Source: Acidimicrobiales bacterium (lineage in GTDB: Bacteria > Actinomycetota > Acidimicrobiia > Acidimicrobiales > SZUA-35). From it: a stretch of 64,000 nucleotides of DNA. The notes below the pieces were generated by a model, which ran no database searches, had not been told where the DNA came from, and saw only the letters and a list, made by a program, of their open reading frames with translations. The stretch covers positions 2,232,001-2,296,000 of the forward strand of contig JAWKIO010000005.1 of assembly GCA_041394265.1 (NCBI GenBank), in the 5' to 3' direction. The translations under genes and the position numbers were made by a program. The first letter of the stretch is position 1. Every line of letters starts with the position of its first letter. Positions 57,308-64,000 of this stretch are shown piece by piece.

Positions 57308-58858
57308 ATGAGGACCGACTTCCCTGTTCGGCGCGGGTCGACCGTGAGCGTCGACGCCGCTCCTTCGGGCTCGAACCGTTGGCCGGTCGTTCCCGTCGCC
57401 GTCGTGCTCGCCCTGGTCACACTGATCTCGGCGGTCTTCGTGGGGGTCGGATTCCGACCGCAAGACGGTGATCATCACGCGCAACTCGCCCATGAGGTTG
57501 CCCGTTGGGCGAGGGGCGAGCCGCACGGTCTGATGGTTCGTGAGTACGCGCCGTGGCCGAACGAGTTGGGCGATCTGCTCCTCGGCCTTCTCGCTGTGCC
57601 GCTCGGGCTCGAACTGGCCGACGCCCTGATGCTGGCGCTCATGCCGGCTGCATTGTGTGCCGCCATCGGTGCGTTCTGGGTGCGGCACGGTTGGTCGCCG
57701 GTCACGGCGGTCGCACTTGCTGCGCCGTTCTCGATCGGGGCCACCTACGGCCTCGGGTTCTACAACTACCAGGTGTCGATCATCCTCGCCTTCGGGTTCG
57801 GCGCCCTGCTCGCTCGGGGCACCGACAGTCAACCGCTTCTTGGTGGCCGTGTCTACCGCTTCGTGCTCTACGGGGGTCTGGTCCTCACCTGGCTTGCTCA
57901 CATCCTCGGGTTCGGTGTGCTGCTCGGCTACCTCTTCCTGAACGGCGGTCTCGGGTTGGCTGCACTCCGGGACCGGTTGCGTTCGCTGTGGCCGGTGTTC
58001 GTGCCAGTCGGTTGGTGGGTCGTCGCTGCGCCCAAGGGCACGGTGCAGGCCGGCGAGTTCGACATCGTCCAGCGTGTCGTCGCCATCGGCTCCTGGGACG
58101 CCTTCATCACGATCTACAACAACACCGAGCGTCTCTTCACCGTCGTGCTGGCGGCGGTGGTGTATCTCATCGCCGCCGACCGAGCCTGGGTGACGCCGAG
58201 GCTCCGAGCTCGACTGCGACGGCCGGCGTCGGTCGGCCTGGCAACCCTCACGCTCGGGATCGGTTTGGCCGGGATCCTGGCGCCACCGTCGCTGCTGAAC
58301 GGGGCCTACCTGTGGCATCGGGCCGGCATGGCCGCGGTGATCTTCGGTGTCGCTTGGGTCGGTGAGACGCTCGAACCGCTGGGCCCGAGGGCGGCTCGCC
58401 TCGTTGCCGGCATCGGGGTGGTGGTCTTCCTCGGGCTGAGCGCGGCACGCTTTGGCACGGTGCTCACGATCGCCGACCAGCGAGACGAGATCCGCTCGCT
58501 CGAGGCCTTTCTCGAGCCTGACGACATCGTCGCTGCGGTCAGCGGCCCGGATGGATCCACCTACACCCGCGCCTATCCGCTGGGGCACGTTGCCGGTCGG
58601 ATGGCGGCGGCGACCGACACCGAGTTCCTCTCCAACATCTTTCCCGCCAGCGGTGAGTCGCCGATGGCCTACCCCGACGGCACCGAGTTCGTCTGGGGGC
58701 GAGTTCCGAGCACGGCGTTCGACGCCGAACCCGTAGTGCCGACGGTATTCATCGCCATCGGCGAGCTCGATGTGGTGACCGCCCGCCGGCTCCATGAGGA
58801 GGGCTTCCATGTCGTGGAGACCTCACCCTCGGGCCTCGCCGCCCTGTGGCGTCGCTGA
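57308..58858 (+). CDS. Polytopic membrane protein (GT-C-like layout), function unknown
   Basis: 516 residues with about ten hydrophobic helices between 25 and 400 and a soluble C-terminal part (410-516). The first extracytoplasmic loop contains FRPQDGDHHAQLAHEVARWARGE, followed by YAPWPNELGDLL; an acidic pair after TM1 is typical of GT-C glycosyltransferases that use lipid-linked sugars. The C-terminal domain (DDIVAAVSGPDGSTYTRAYPLGHVAGRM) has no motif I know. I do not recognise the family. ATG 57308 is chosen for the GAGGGAA upstream. Confidence 0.75.
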   Translation: MRTDFPVRRGSTVSVDAAPSGSNRWPVVPVAVVLALVTLISAVFVGVGFRPQDGDHHAQLAHEVARWARGEPHGLMVREYAPWPNELGDLLLGLLAVPLGLELADALMLALMPAALCAAIGAFWVRHGWSPVTAVALAAPFSIGATYGLGFYNYQVSIILAFGFGALLARGTDSQPLLGGRVYRFVLYGGLVLTWLAHILGFGVLLGYLFLNGGLGLAALRDRLRSLWPVFVPVGWWVVAAPKGTVQAGEFDIVQRVVAIGSWDAFITIYNNTERLFTVVLAAVVYLIAADRAWVTPRLRARLRRPASVGLATLTLGIGLAGILAPPSLLNGAYLWHRAGMAAVIFGVAWVGETLEPLGPRAARLVAGIGVVVFLGLSAARFGTVLTIADQRDEIRSLEAFLEPDDIVAAVSGPDGSTYTRAYPLGHVAGRMAAATDTEFLSNIFPASGESPMAYPDGTEFVWGRVPSTAFDAEPVVPTVFIAIGELDVVTARRLHEEGFHVVETSPSGLAALWRR

Positions 58859-58869
58859 GCGGCGACGGC

Positions 58870-59286
58870 TCAATTGTTGGGGAGGATGTAGGTGCCCTGG
58901 GCGACGGAGGTTGGCTTGTCGTCTCGATCGTCGACCCACAGCCGGACGGTCCCGATCACGTTTCGGCGTCCTGCACTGTCGAGTGTCGCCTTGGCCCACA
59001 GCGTCTCGCCGATCGCCGGGCGCAGGTAGCGGATCGACAGCTCCGACGTGAGCGACATCAGCTCGATCCGCCCGATGGCGTTGAACACCATGAACCACAG
59101 GGCTGCATCGGCCAGGCTGAACTGGGTCGGTCCGGAGATGAAGCCGCCCGGACGCAGCGAGGACGCGTCCGGCGTGATTCGTGCGGTGACCCAACCATCG
59201 CCGAGCTCGACACATGAACTGGCCGAGCCGGGAAAGGCCTCGGCGACCGCAACATTGATGGCTTCGGGCGTCAGCGTCGTACTCAT
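58870..59286 (-). CDS. PaaI-like hot-dog thioesterase
   Basis: 138 residues, single hot-dog domain. GGFISGPTQFSLADAALWFMVF (about 47-68) with the Asp of SLADAA corresponds to the catalytic HGG...D region of PaaI/thioesterase members, though the usual His-Gly-Gly is replaced (PGGFISG). The C-terminal TVRLWVDDRDDKPTSVAQGTYILP is typical. ATG 59286 (MSTTLTPEA) is the natural start. It is 11 bp downstream of the DNA ligase start region on the same strand, so it may be read independently or with it. Confidence 0.8.
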   Translation of the reverse strand: MSTTLTPEAINVAVAEAFPGSASSCVELGDGWVTARITPDASSLRPGGFISGPTQFSLADAALWFMVFNAIGRIELMSLTSELSIRYLRPAIGETLWAKATLDSAGRRNVIGTVRLWVDDRDDKPTSVAQGTYILPNN

Positions 59287-59297
59287 GGCGGCCGACG

Positions 59298-60368
59298 CTA
59301 GTCGGGGGTGAGCACAGCATCGACACTCGCAGGCTCGGGTTCGTCGAGCTGGTCGAACGTGCATTGCTCGGGCATCTTGTCGGGGCGCCAACGCAGCAGG
59401 TTGGTGACCTCACGGAAGCGGCCGTTGAGGGTCGAGCCGTACTTGACCTCGACCACCAACTCGGTCCGCAGCGGTACCCACGAGTGGTCCTTCTGGGCGC
59501 TCCAGCGATGTGGTGCCCCGGGCATGCGGCCGTCCTCGTGCGCTTCGGCCTCGGCCCACGACTTCCACGGGTGGTTCTCGAGCGCATCGACCGTGTACGG
59601 CTCGAGTTCGGCAACCAGCTCCTTGCGGCGCTTGGCGGTGAAGCTCGAGCACACACCCACGTGCTGGAGGTTGCCGTCGTCGTCGTGCAGACCGAGCAGC
59701 AGCGACCCGACGCCCTCACCGTCCTTGTGCCAGCGGAACCCGGCGACCACGGCATCGGCACTGCGGACATGCTTGACCTTGAGCTGACTCCGCTTGTTCT
59801 CGGCATAGGGTTCGGCGATCGGCTTGGCGATCAACCCATCGAGTCCGGCGCCTTCGAACACCCGGAACCAGCGAGCGGCCACCGCCGTGTCGGCGGTGGT
59901 GGCGGTGAGGTGGATCGGTGGTCGTGCATCCGCCAGTGCCGCTTCGAGTGCAGCTCGTCGGTCACCGAACGGACGGTCGCGCAGGTCGTCGTCGTCCAGC
60001 GCCAACAGGTCGAAGGCGACGAACGAGGCGGGTGTCTTCTCCGCCAGCATGTTCACACGGCTCTCGGCGGGGTGGATGCGCTGCTGGAGCCCGTCGAAGT
60101 CGAGGTGATCGTCGGTGATGAGGATGATCTCGCCGTCGATCACGCAGCGTTCGGGGAGCGACGCTCGGATCGCCGGGAGCAGTTCGGGGAAGTAACGAGT
60201 GAGTGGCTTCTCGTTGCGAGAGCCGAGGACGACCTCGTCACCGTCGCGGAACACGATGCAGCGGAAGCCGTCCCACTTCGGTTCGAACAGCAGGTCGTCG
60301 CGCTCGGGAATGCCGGCAACCGCCTTGGCCAGCATGGGTTTCACGGGTGGATTGACCGGGAGGTCCAT
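59298..60368 (-). CDS. ATP-dependent DNA ligase (LigC-like)
   Basis: 356 residues. Adenylation domain with Lys31 nucleophile (FEPKWDGFRC, KxDG), the conserved RNEKPLTRYFPEL, CVIDGEIIL, FVAFDLLALD, EGLIAK-type motif (AGLDGLIAKPIAEPYAE) and KVKHVRSADAVVAGFR, then an OB-fold. Length and order match the mycobacterial LigC group used in end joining and repair. The ATG at 60368 gives the family start LPVNPPVKPMLAKAV. With the LigD-polymerase at 54.5 kb it may form a split LigD. Confidence 0.92.
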   Translation of the reverse strand: MDLPVNPPVKPMLAKAVAGIPERDDLLFEPKWDGFRCIVFRDGDEVVLGSRNEKPLTRYFPELLPAIRASLPERCVIDGEIILITDDHLDFDGLQQRIHPAESRVNMLAEKTPASFVAFDLLALDDDDLRDRPFGDRRAALEAALADARPPIHLTATTADTAVAARWFRVFEGAGLDGLIAKPIAEPYAENKRSQLKVKHVRSADAVVAGFRWHKDGEGVGSLLLGLHDDDGNLQHVGVCSSFTAKRRKELVAELEPYTVDALENHPWKSWAEAEAHEDGRMPGAPHRWSAQKDHSWVPLRTELVVEVKYGSTLNGRFREVTNLLRWRPDKMPEQCTFDQLDEPEPASVDAVLTPD

Positions 60369-60473
60369 CGCCGCAGCGTAGCCCTGGGCCTCGGGTCTCG
60401 ACGGTTCGAGGAGCGCTCGACCGCCGCCGGACCAGATGTCCGTTTTCCGCTCGGTCGGCACGAGGGCGGCCTG

Positions 60474-60486
60474 GATACTGGCGATC
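60474..60486 (+). promoter_or_regulatory. Leaderless -10 element
   Basis: GATACT (60474-60479) and 7 nt to ATG 60487; it lies in the divergent space with the ligase gene. Confidence 0.4.
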
Positions 60487-61143
60487 ATGCATCGAACGAT
60501 TGATCCCAAGGTCCTTTATCTCGGCACGCCGGTGGTCCTGCTCTCGACGGTGAACGAGGACGGCACCCCCAATCTCGCACCGATGTCGTCGGTGTGGTGG
60601 CTCGGTCGCACGGCCGTGCTGGGACTCGGCATGTCCTCGCACACGGTCGCCAACCTGCGTCGCACCGGCGAGTGTGTGATCAACGCCGTGCCGTCGTCCA
60701 TGGTCGACCACGTCGACCGGATCGCGCTCCTGACGGGGTCGGTCGACGTGCCACCGCACAAGGCAGCCCGGGGTTACACCTACGAGCCCGACAAGTTCGG
60801 CGCCGCCGGGCTCACCCCGATCGACTCGCACCTCGTCGCCCCGCCTCGGGTGGCGGAATGCCCACTGCAGTTCGAAGCCACCGTCACCGCCATCCACCCG
60901 ATCGGTGGTGAGGAAGCGAGCCTGTGCGCCATCGAGGTCGAGACCGTGGCGTGCCACGGCGAGGAAACCGTCATGGTCGACGGCGGCGATCGCTACATCG
61001 ACCCCGAACGGTGGGACCCGCTGATCATGAAGTTCTGCGAGTACTACGGACGCGGGTCGAACCTCCGCCCGTCGTCATTGGCCGAGGGTTGGGAAATGCC
61101 GGCGCTCGCTCCGAGAATCCCGCTCGGCGCGGGTTTCGCCTAG
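60487..61143 (+). CDS. Flavin reductase-like (FMN-binding split-barrel) protein
   Basis: 218 residues. Flavin-binding split barrel: YLGTPVVLLSTVNEDGTPNLAPMSSVWWLGRTAVLGLGMSSHTVANLRRTGECVINAVPS is the diagnostic N-terminal half. The C-terminal part (CAIEVETVACHGEETVMVDGGDRYIDPERWDPLIMKFCEYYGRG) is typical of an uncharacterised sub-group. It probably binds FMN and may reduce flavin or act as a small oxidoreductase. The stop shares its bases with that of the convergent cyclase gene (CTAG, 61140-61143). Confidence 0.85.
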   Translation: MHRTIDPKVLYLGTPVVLLSTVNEDGTPNLAPMSSVWWLGRTAVLGLGMSSHTVANLRRTGECVINAVPSSMVDHVDRIALLTGSVDVPPHKAARGYTYEPDKFGAAGLTPIDSHLVAPPRVAECPLQFEATVTAIHPIGGEEASLCAIEVETVACHGEETVMVDGGDRYIDPERWDPLIMKFCEYYGRGSNLRPSSLAEGWEMPALAPRIPLGAGFA

Positions 61144-62393
61144 CGCCGCTGGCGTTGCGTTCGGCGATGCGTCTTGATCTCGTACATCGCCTGATCCGCC
61201 GCCGCCATCAGATCGTCGAGTGAGTCGTCGGGCCGCAACGAGGCGAAGCCGATGCTGGCGCCGACGCTCACCTCGAACGGACCGATCTCCATCGGCTGCT
61301 CGATGGCCGCCGACAGGCGGCTGCTCAGCGCATCGAGGTGGCCGGCCACGTTCGTGGCGACCGCCACCGCGAACTCGTCGCCGCCCAGACGGGCGGCAAG
61401 GTCGCCCGGCCGAAGGTGTTGTTGGAGACGGCGAGCGGTCTCGGCCAACACGGCGTCGCCAACGTGGTGGCCCAGCTCGTCGTTGATCGCCTTGAAACCG
61501 TCGAGATCGATGAACAGCAGCGCCGAGACGCTGGACCCCAACTGGCGATGGAGGCCGGCCCGGAAGCCGACTCGATTGGGCAGCCCGGTCAGCGCGTCGT
61601 GCGCTGCGGCGAACCGCAACTGTCCGACCTCCCGGCCGTTGTGGAGCGCCGAGAGCAACACCTCGGCAAACAGTGAGTGGCTGTCGAGCTGGTCGATGGT
61701 GGACCCCTCATGCCGGTGGAACAGGTGCATCTCGCCGGTGCGGTTGCCGATCAGCAGACGGTGTGCGCTGGCGAACCCGAGCGCAGCGGCATCGGCCCAT
61801 ACACCGGTGTGTCCGTCATGATCGATCTCGACCATGGCGTCCTCGACGCTGAGCGCAAGATGGCCCGTACTGTCGAGCAATTCCACTCGGTCGAAGGCGA
61901 AGTACTCGGCATAGTCGCCGACCAATCGACCGAGCTCGAGTTCGATGTCGTGCGACCGCTCGTTCGACGGGTGCGTGAGCGTGGTCGCCGAGATGATGAA
62001 GCGGGAGAGCACGCGCTGAGCTTGCGCCGCTGCTCGGCGGTGGGCGGTCGGCCGCGCCACGACGAGTAACGCTGGTGCGCAGCGATAGACCACGACCCGG
62101 GCCCGCGCCTCGAACGCCACGACCTGTTCATCGTCGCCCACCACGTCGAACGGGAATGGCGTCTGGCCTGCCACCAGCGGCGATTCGAGCGCGGGGAGGT
62201 CGGGTAGGCGAGGAGCGCCCGGCAGGCTCGCCAGCAGGCCGGCAAAAGCGCGATTCGACCACTGCACCGACCCCTCGATGCAGATCAAGACGACGTCGGG
62301 AACCAGGTCGAGGGAGCTGAGATCGAGACCGTCGAGGTCAAGATCGTCAAGGTCGAGACCGGCGAGGTCGTGGTCGTGCGCGTCCGTGCTCAC
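61140..62393 (-). CDS. Diguanylate cyclase with pentapeptide-like N-terminus
   Basis: 417 residues. Residues 9-30 are five-residue repeats (DLAGL, DLDDL, DLDGL, DLSSL), pentapeptide-like but acidic. A PAS-like region (about 30-115) and GAF-like region (about 130-255) precede the GGDEF domain, whose active site LGGDEF (337-341) is intact, with the product-inhibition site RPGD just before it (RxxD, 5 residues upstream). So it should make c-di-GMP and be feedback-inhibited. GTG 62393 is chosen: GACACT lies 7 nt upstream (62401-62406 complement). Counterpart of the EAL protein at 7.9 kb. Confidence 0.9.
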   Translation of the reverse strand: MSTDAHDHDLAGLDLDDLDLDGLDLSSLDLVPDVVLICIEGSVQWSNRAFAGLLASLPGAPRLPDLPALESPLVAGQTPFPFDVVGDDEQVVAFEARARVVVYRCAPALLVVARPTAHRRAAAQAQRVLSRFIISATTLTHPSNERSHDIELELGRLVGDYAEYFAFDRVELLDSTGHLALSVEDAMVEIDHDGHTGVWADAAALGFASAHRLLIGNRTGEMHLFHRHEGSTIDQLDSHSLFAEVLLSALHNGREVGQLRFAAAHDALTGLPNRVGFRAGLHRQLGSSVSALLFIDLDGFKAINDELGHHVGDAVLAETARRLQQHLRPGDLAARLGGDEFAVAVATNVAGHLDALSSRLSAAIEQPMEIGPFEVSVGASIGFASLRPDDSLDDLMAAADQAMYEIKTHRRTQRQRR

Positions 62394-62451
62394 GTTCACG
62401 AGTGTCGACCGCCAGCAGCCCCGTTTGGTAGTCCGGACGACCCGTTGTCGT

Positions 62452-63618
62452 TCAGCTGGTGAGCGTGGCGAGGTCGATACCGTAGAGGTCGGCGACGTTG
62501 CCACCGAGGATGGCCCGACGTTGCTCGTCGGTGAGGCCGGCGGCGTGTTCGGCCAGCATGCCCTGCGACCACGGCCAGGTGGAGTCCGAGTGCGGGAAGT
62601 CGTTGGCCCACATGAGTCGGCGCCAGTTCATCTCGTTCGCCTGCTTGAAGGCGGTCCAGTCGTCTTGGAAGGTGACGTAGATGTTCTCGGCGAAATACTC
62701 CGACGGTGCCTTCGACAAGCTGATCCCGGGCGCCATCCAGTTGCGGTGACGGTTGTACGCATGGTCCATGCGGTACATGTAGTGCGGGACCCAGCCGGCG
62801 TCGGCTTCGACACAGACGACCTTCAGGTCGGGGAACCGCTCGAACACGCCGCCGAACACCAGCGTGCCCATGATGTCCTGGATGCCGCGGATGATTCCGA
62901 GGAAGCCGTTGAGGCGTGACCCGCGGGGCTTGTTGCCGCCGAGCGCCGAGTTGCGAGAGGTCAAGATGTGGAAGCTCAGCGGCAGGCCCAGGTCGATCGC
63001 CGCCTGCCAGAACGGGTCCCAGATGGGGTCGTCGTAGTCCTGCTCGATGCCGGGCTCACCGGGCATCATCACCCCACGCAGACCCGCCTCCTTGATCGCG
63101 GTGATGTCGGCGATGCCCTCCTCGACGCTGCGAAGCGCCGTCTGTCCGCAGCCGAGCAGGCGGGTCGGGGCCTCGCTGCAGTAGTCGCTGATCCAGCGGT
63201 TGTAGGCGTCGAAGCACGCCTTCTTGAAGTCGGCATCACGGTGATTGCAGATGACCATGCCGACCGTCGGGTAGATGATCTCGGCGTCCACACCATCGCG
63301 GTCTTGGTCGGCGAGACGGTAGGTGGCATCCCAACCCGACTTGTGGAGTTCGTCGAACATCACGCCGTTGACGGTGATCTCCTCGGCCTGTTTGCCGGCG
63401 GCGGCGACCAGACCCATGGAGATCGGGCGCATGCCCTCGACGAGGAACTGATCGCCGCGCTCGGGGTCGGTGACCATGGCGGGCGCTCGGTCGCGAAACG
63501 CCGGATCGATGTAGGCGCTGTAGCAGTCTGGGGGTTCGGTGATGTGCGAGTCGGCACTGATCACCGGGAAGTCGAACGCCGAGCCGGCGGTGACGGTGGT
63601 GTCGTCGATGGTGGTCAT
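62452..63618 (-). CDS. Amidohydrolase family 2 (metal-dependent TIM-barrel hydrolase)
   Basis: 388 residues. ACMSD/amidohydrolase-2 fold: FPVISADSHITEPPDCY (HxT variant metal site, ADSHITE), DADFKKACFDAYNRWISDYC, GLRGVMMPGEP, LSFHILTSRN, VCVEADAGWVPHYMYRMDHAYNRH and MWANDFPHSDSTWPWSQ. These are typical of the actinobacterial group annotated as decarboxylases or hydrolases of unknown substrate. ATG 63618 follows GGAG and overlaps the upstream amidohydrolase stop (ATGA), so the two are one operon. Confidence 0.88.
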   Translation of the reverse strand: MTTIDDTTVTAGSAFDFPVISADSHITEPPDCYSAYIDPAFRDRAPAMVTDPERGDQFLVEGMRPISMGLVAAAGKQAEEITVNGVMFDELHKSGWDATYRLADQDRDGVDAEIIYPTVGMVICNHRDADFKKACFDAYNRWISDYCSEAPTRLLGCGQTALRSVEEGIADITAIKEAGLRGVMMPGEPGIEQDYDDPIWDPFWQAAIDLGLPLSFHILTSRNSALGGNKPRGSRLNGFLGIIRGIQDIMGTLVFGGVFERFPDLKVVCVEADAGWVPHYMYRMDHAYNRHRNWMAPGISLSKAPSEYFAENIYVTFQDDWTAFKQANEMNWRRLMWANDFPHSDSTWPWSQGMLAEHAAGLTDEQRRAILGGNVADLYGIDLATLTS

Positions 63619-64000
63619 GCCGATGCTCCTGCTGGTGCGCTCTGTGCTCCTCGGATGAGCTTCCCCGGCGTGGCCCCGGTGGCCTCGCCATTGCTCATGA
63701 TCTCGGTGCCGGCAACGAAGGTGTGCCGGTAGCCGTCGGCCCGTTGGAGCAGACGGCGTCCGCCCGCCGGGAGGTCGTGGGCGACCTCGGGAGCGTGCAG
63801 GGTGAGGTGGTCGAAGTCGATCACGTTGATGTCGGCTCGGTATCCGGGGGCGATCACGCCGCGGTCGAAGAGGCCGACGGTCTCGGCGGTCATTCGGCAC
63901 TGCTTGGCGATGAGCGTCTCGACCGGAATGCGTCCGTAGGGTCGGTCACGCCCCCACCACTGGAGCAGGGTGGTCGGGAAGCTGACATCGCAGATGGTGC
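63615..64000 (-). CDS. Amidohydrolase family 3 / N-acyl-D-amino acid deacylase-like (C-terminal part)
   Basis: Only the last 128 codons are inside the window; the 5' end is beyond 64000. The visible part reads SFPTTLLQWWGRDRP, then IPVETLIAKQCRMTAETVG, FDRGVIAPGYRADINVIDFD and GTEIMSNGEATGATPGKLIRG, which is the C-terminal end of D-aminoacylase-like amidohydrolases. It overlaps the next amidohydrolase gene by 4 bp, so both likely act in one degradation route. Confidence 0.85.
   Translation of the reverse strand, partial: TICDVSFPTTLLQWWGRDRPYGRIPVETLIAKQCRMTAETVGLFDRGVIAPGYRADINVIDFDHLTLHAPEVAHDLPAGGRRLLQRADGYRHTFVAGTEIMSNGEATGATPGKLIRGAQSAPAGASA

Overview
This window is a high-GC (about two thirds G+C), densely coded, ordinary chromosomal segment of an actinobacterium. 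The best fit is a deep-branching Acidimicrobiia-type marine or soil lineage. That placement is inference: it rests on a DivIVA-like protein, crotonyl-CoA carboxylase/reductase, DevR/DevS-like two-component genes, LigD-polymerase and LigC-type repair genes, DUF1206, tRNA genes that encode their own CCA, and a recurring pattern of leaderless starts (an AnnnT-type -10 hexamer 6-8 nt before ATG or GTG). No rRNA, prophage or CRISPR array is visible. The only mobile element is one IS110-family insertion sequence.

Layout. 1-2.6 kb: 5' part of prfC (minus), two tandem alpha/beta hydrolases and a very small membrane-protein ORF. 2.7-5.2 kb: NarL-type response regulator and GAF histidine kinase. 5.2-7.8 kb: polyprenyl synthase, xseB, xseA (overlapping minus operon). 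7.8-11.2 kb: PAS-GAF-GGDEF-EAL protein and a CPBP (CAAX) protease. 11.2-17.8 kb: acyl-CoA metabolism (carboxymuconolactone decarboxylase-like protein, acyl-CoA thioesterase II, methylmalonyl-CoA epimerase, crotonyl-CoA carboxylase/reductase, acetyl-CoA acetyltransferase) surrounding a long DivIVA-like protein. 18.1-21.5 kb: recR, ybaB, dnaX, the SRP RNA and tRNA-Ser(GGA). 21.5-25.6 kb: MFS exporter, tadA, the IS110 element and an AlkD-like protein. 25.6-32.4 kb: beta-lactamase-fold lipoprotein, tRNA-Ser(CGA), then a tightly overlapping plus-strand operon DUF1206 / PAP2 phosphatase / diacylglycerol-kinase-like / PPK2 / PhoD-like phosphatase, a phosphate, polyphosphate and lipid unit.

32.4-41.7 kb holds the most interesting regulatory architecture. 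A DevS-like PAS kinase and DevR-like regulator are preceded by four head-to-tail palindromic sites, and then by a 91-aa protein that looks like the histidine-kinase dimerisation helices without the phospho-histidine or ATPase domain. Divergent from this module lie an ABC exporter and cytochrome bd oxidase (cydA, cydB), followed by an amidase. 41.7-45.8 kb: CNNM/CorC-type CBS protein and P-type cation ATPase (overlapping). 46-54.5 kb: lipase-like hydrolase, M14 carboxypeptidase, FEN-like exonuclease, a GNAT-amidohydrolase fusion, CobW GTPase, acyl-CoA dehydrogenase, universal stress protein. 54.5-64 kb: LigD-type polymerase and an ATP-dependent DNA ligase about 4 kb apart, hydrolase plus HD-phosphohydrolase pair, a polytopic membrane protein, thioesterase, flavin-reductase-like protein, a diguanylate cyclase with a pentapeptide-like leader, and two overlapping amidohydrolases, the last cut by the window end.

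Coordinates, start choices and motifs come from reading the sequence. Family names come from motif recognition without database searches. Operators, promoters, small ORFs and the IS110 guide-RNA locus are inferences and are marked as such.
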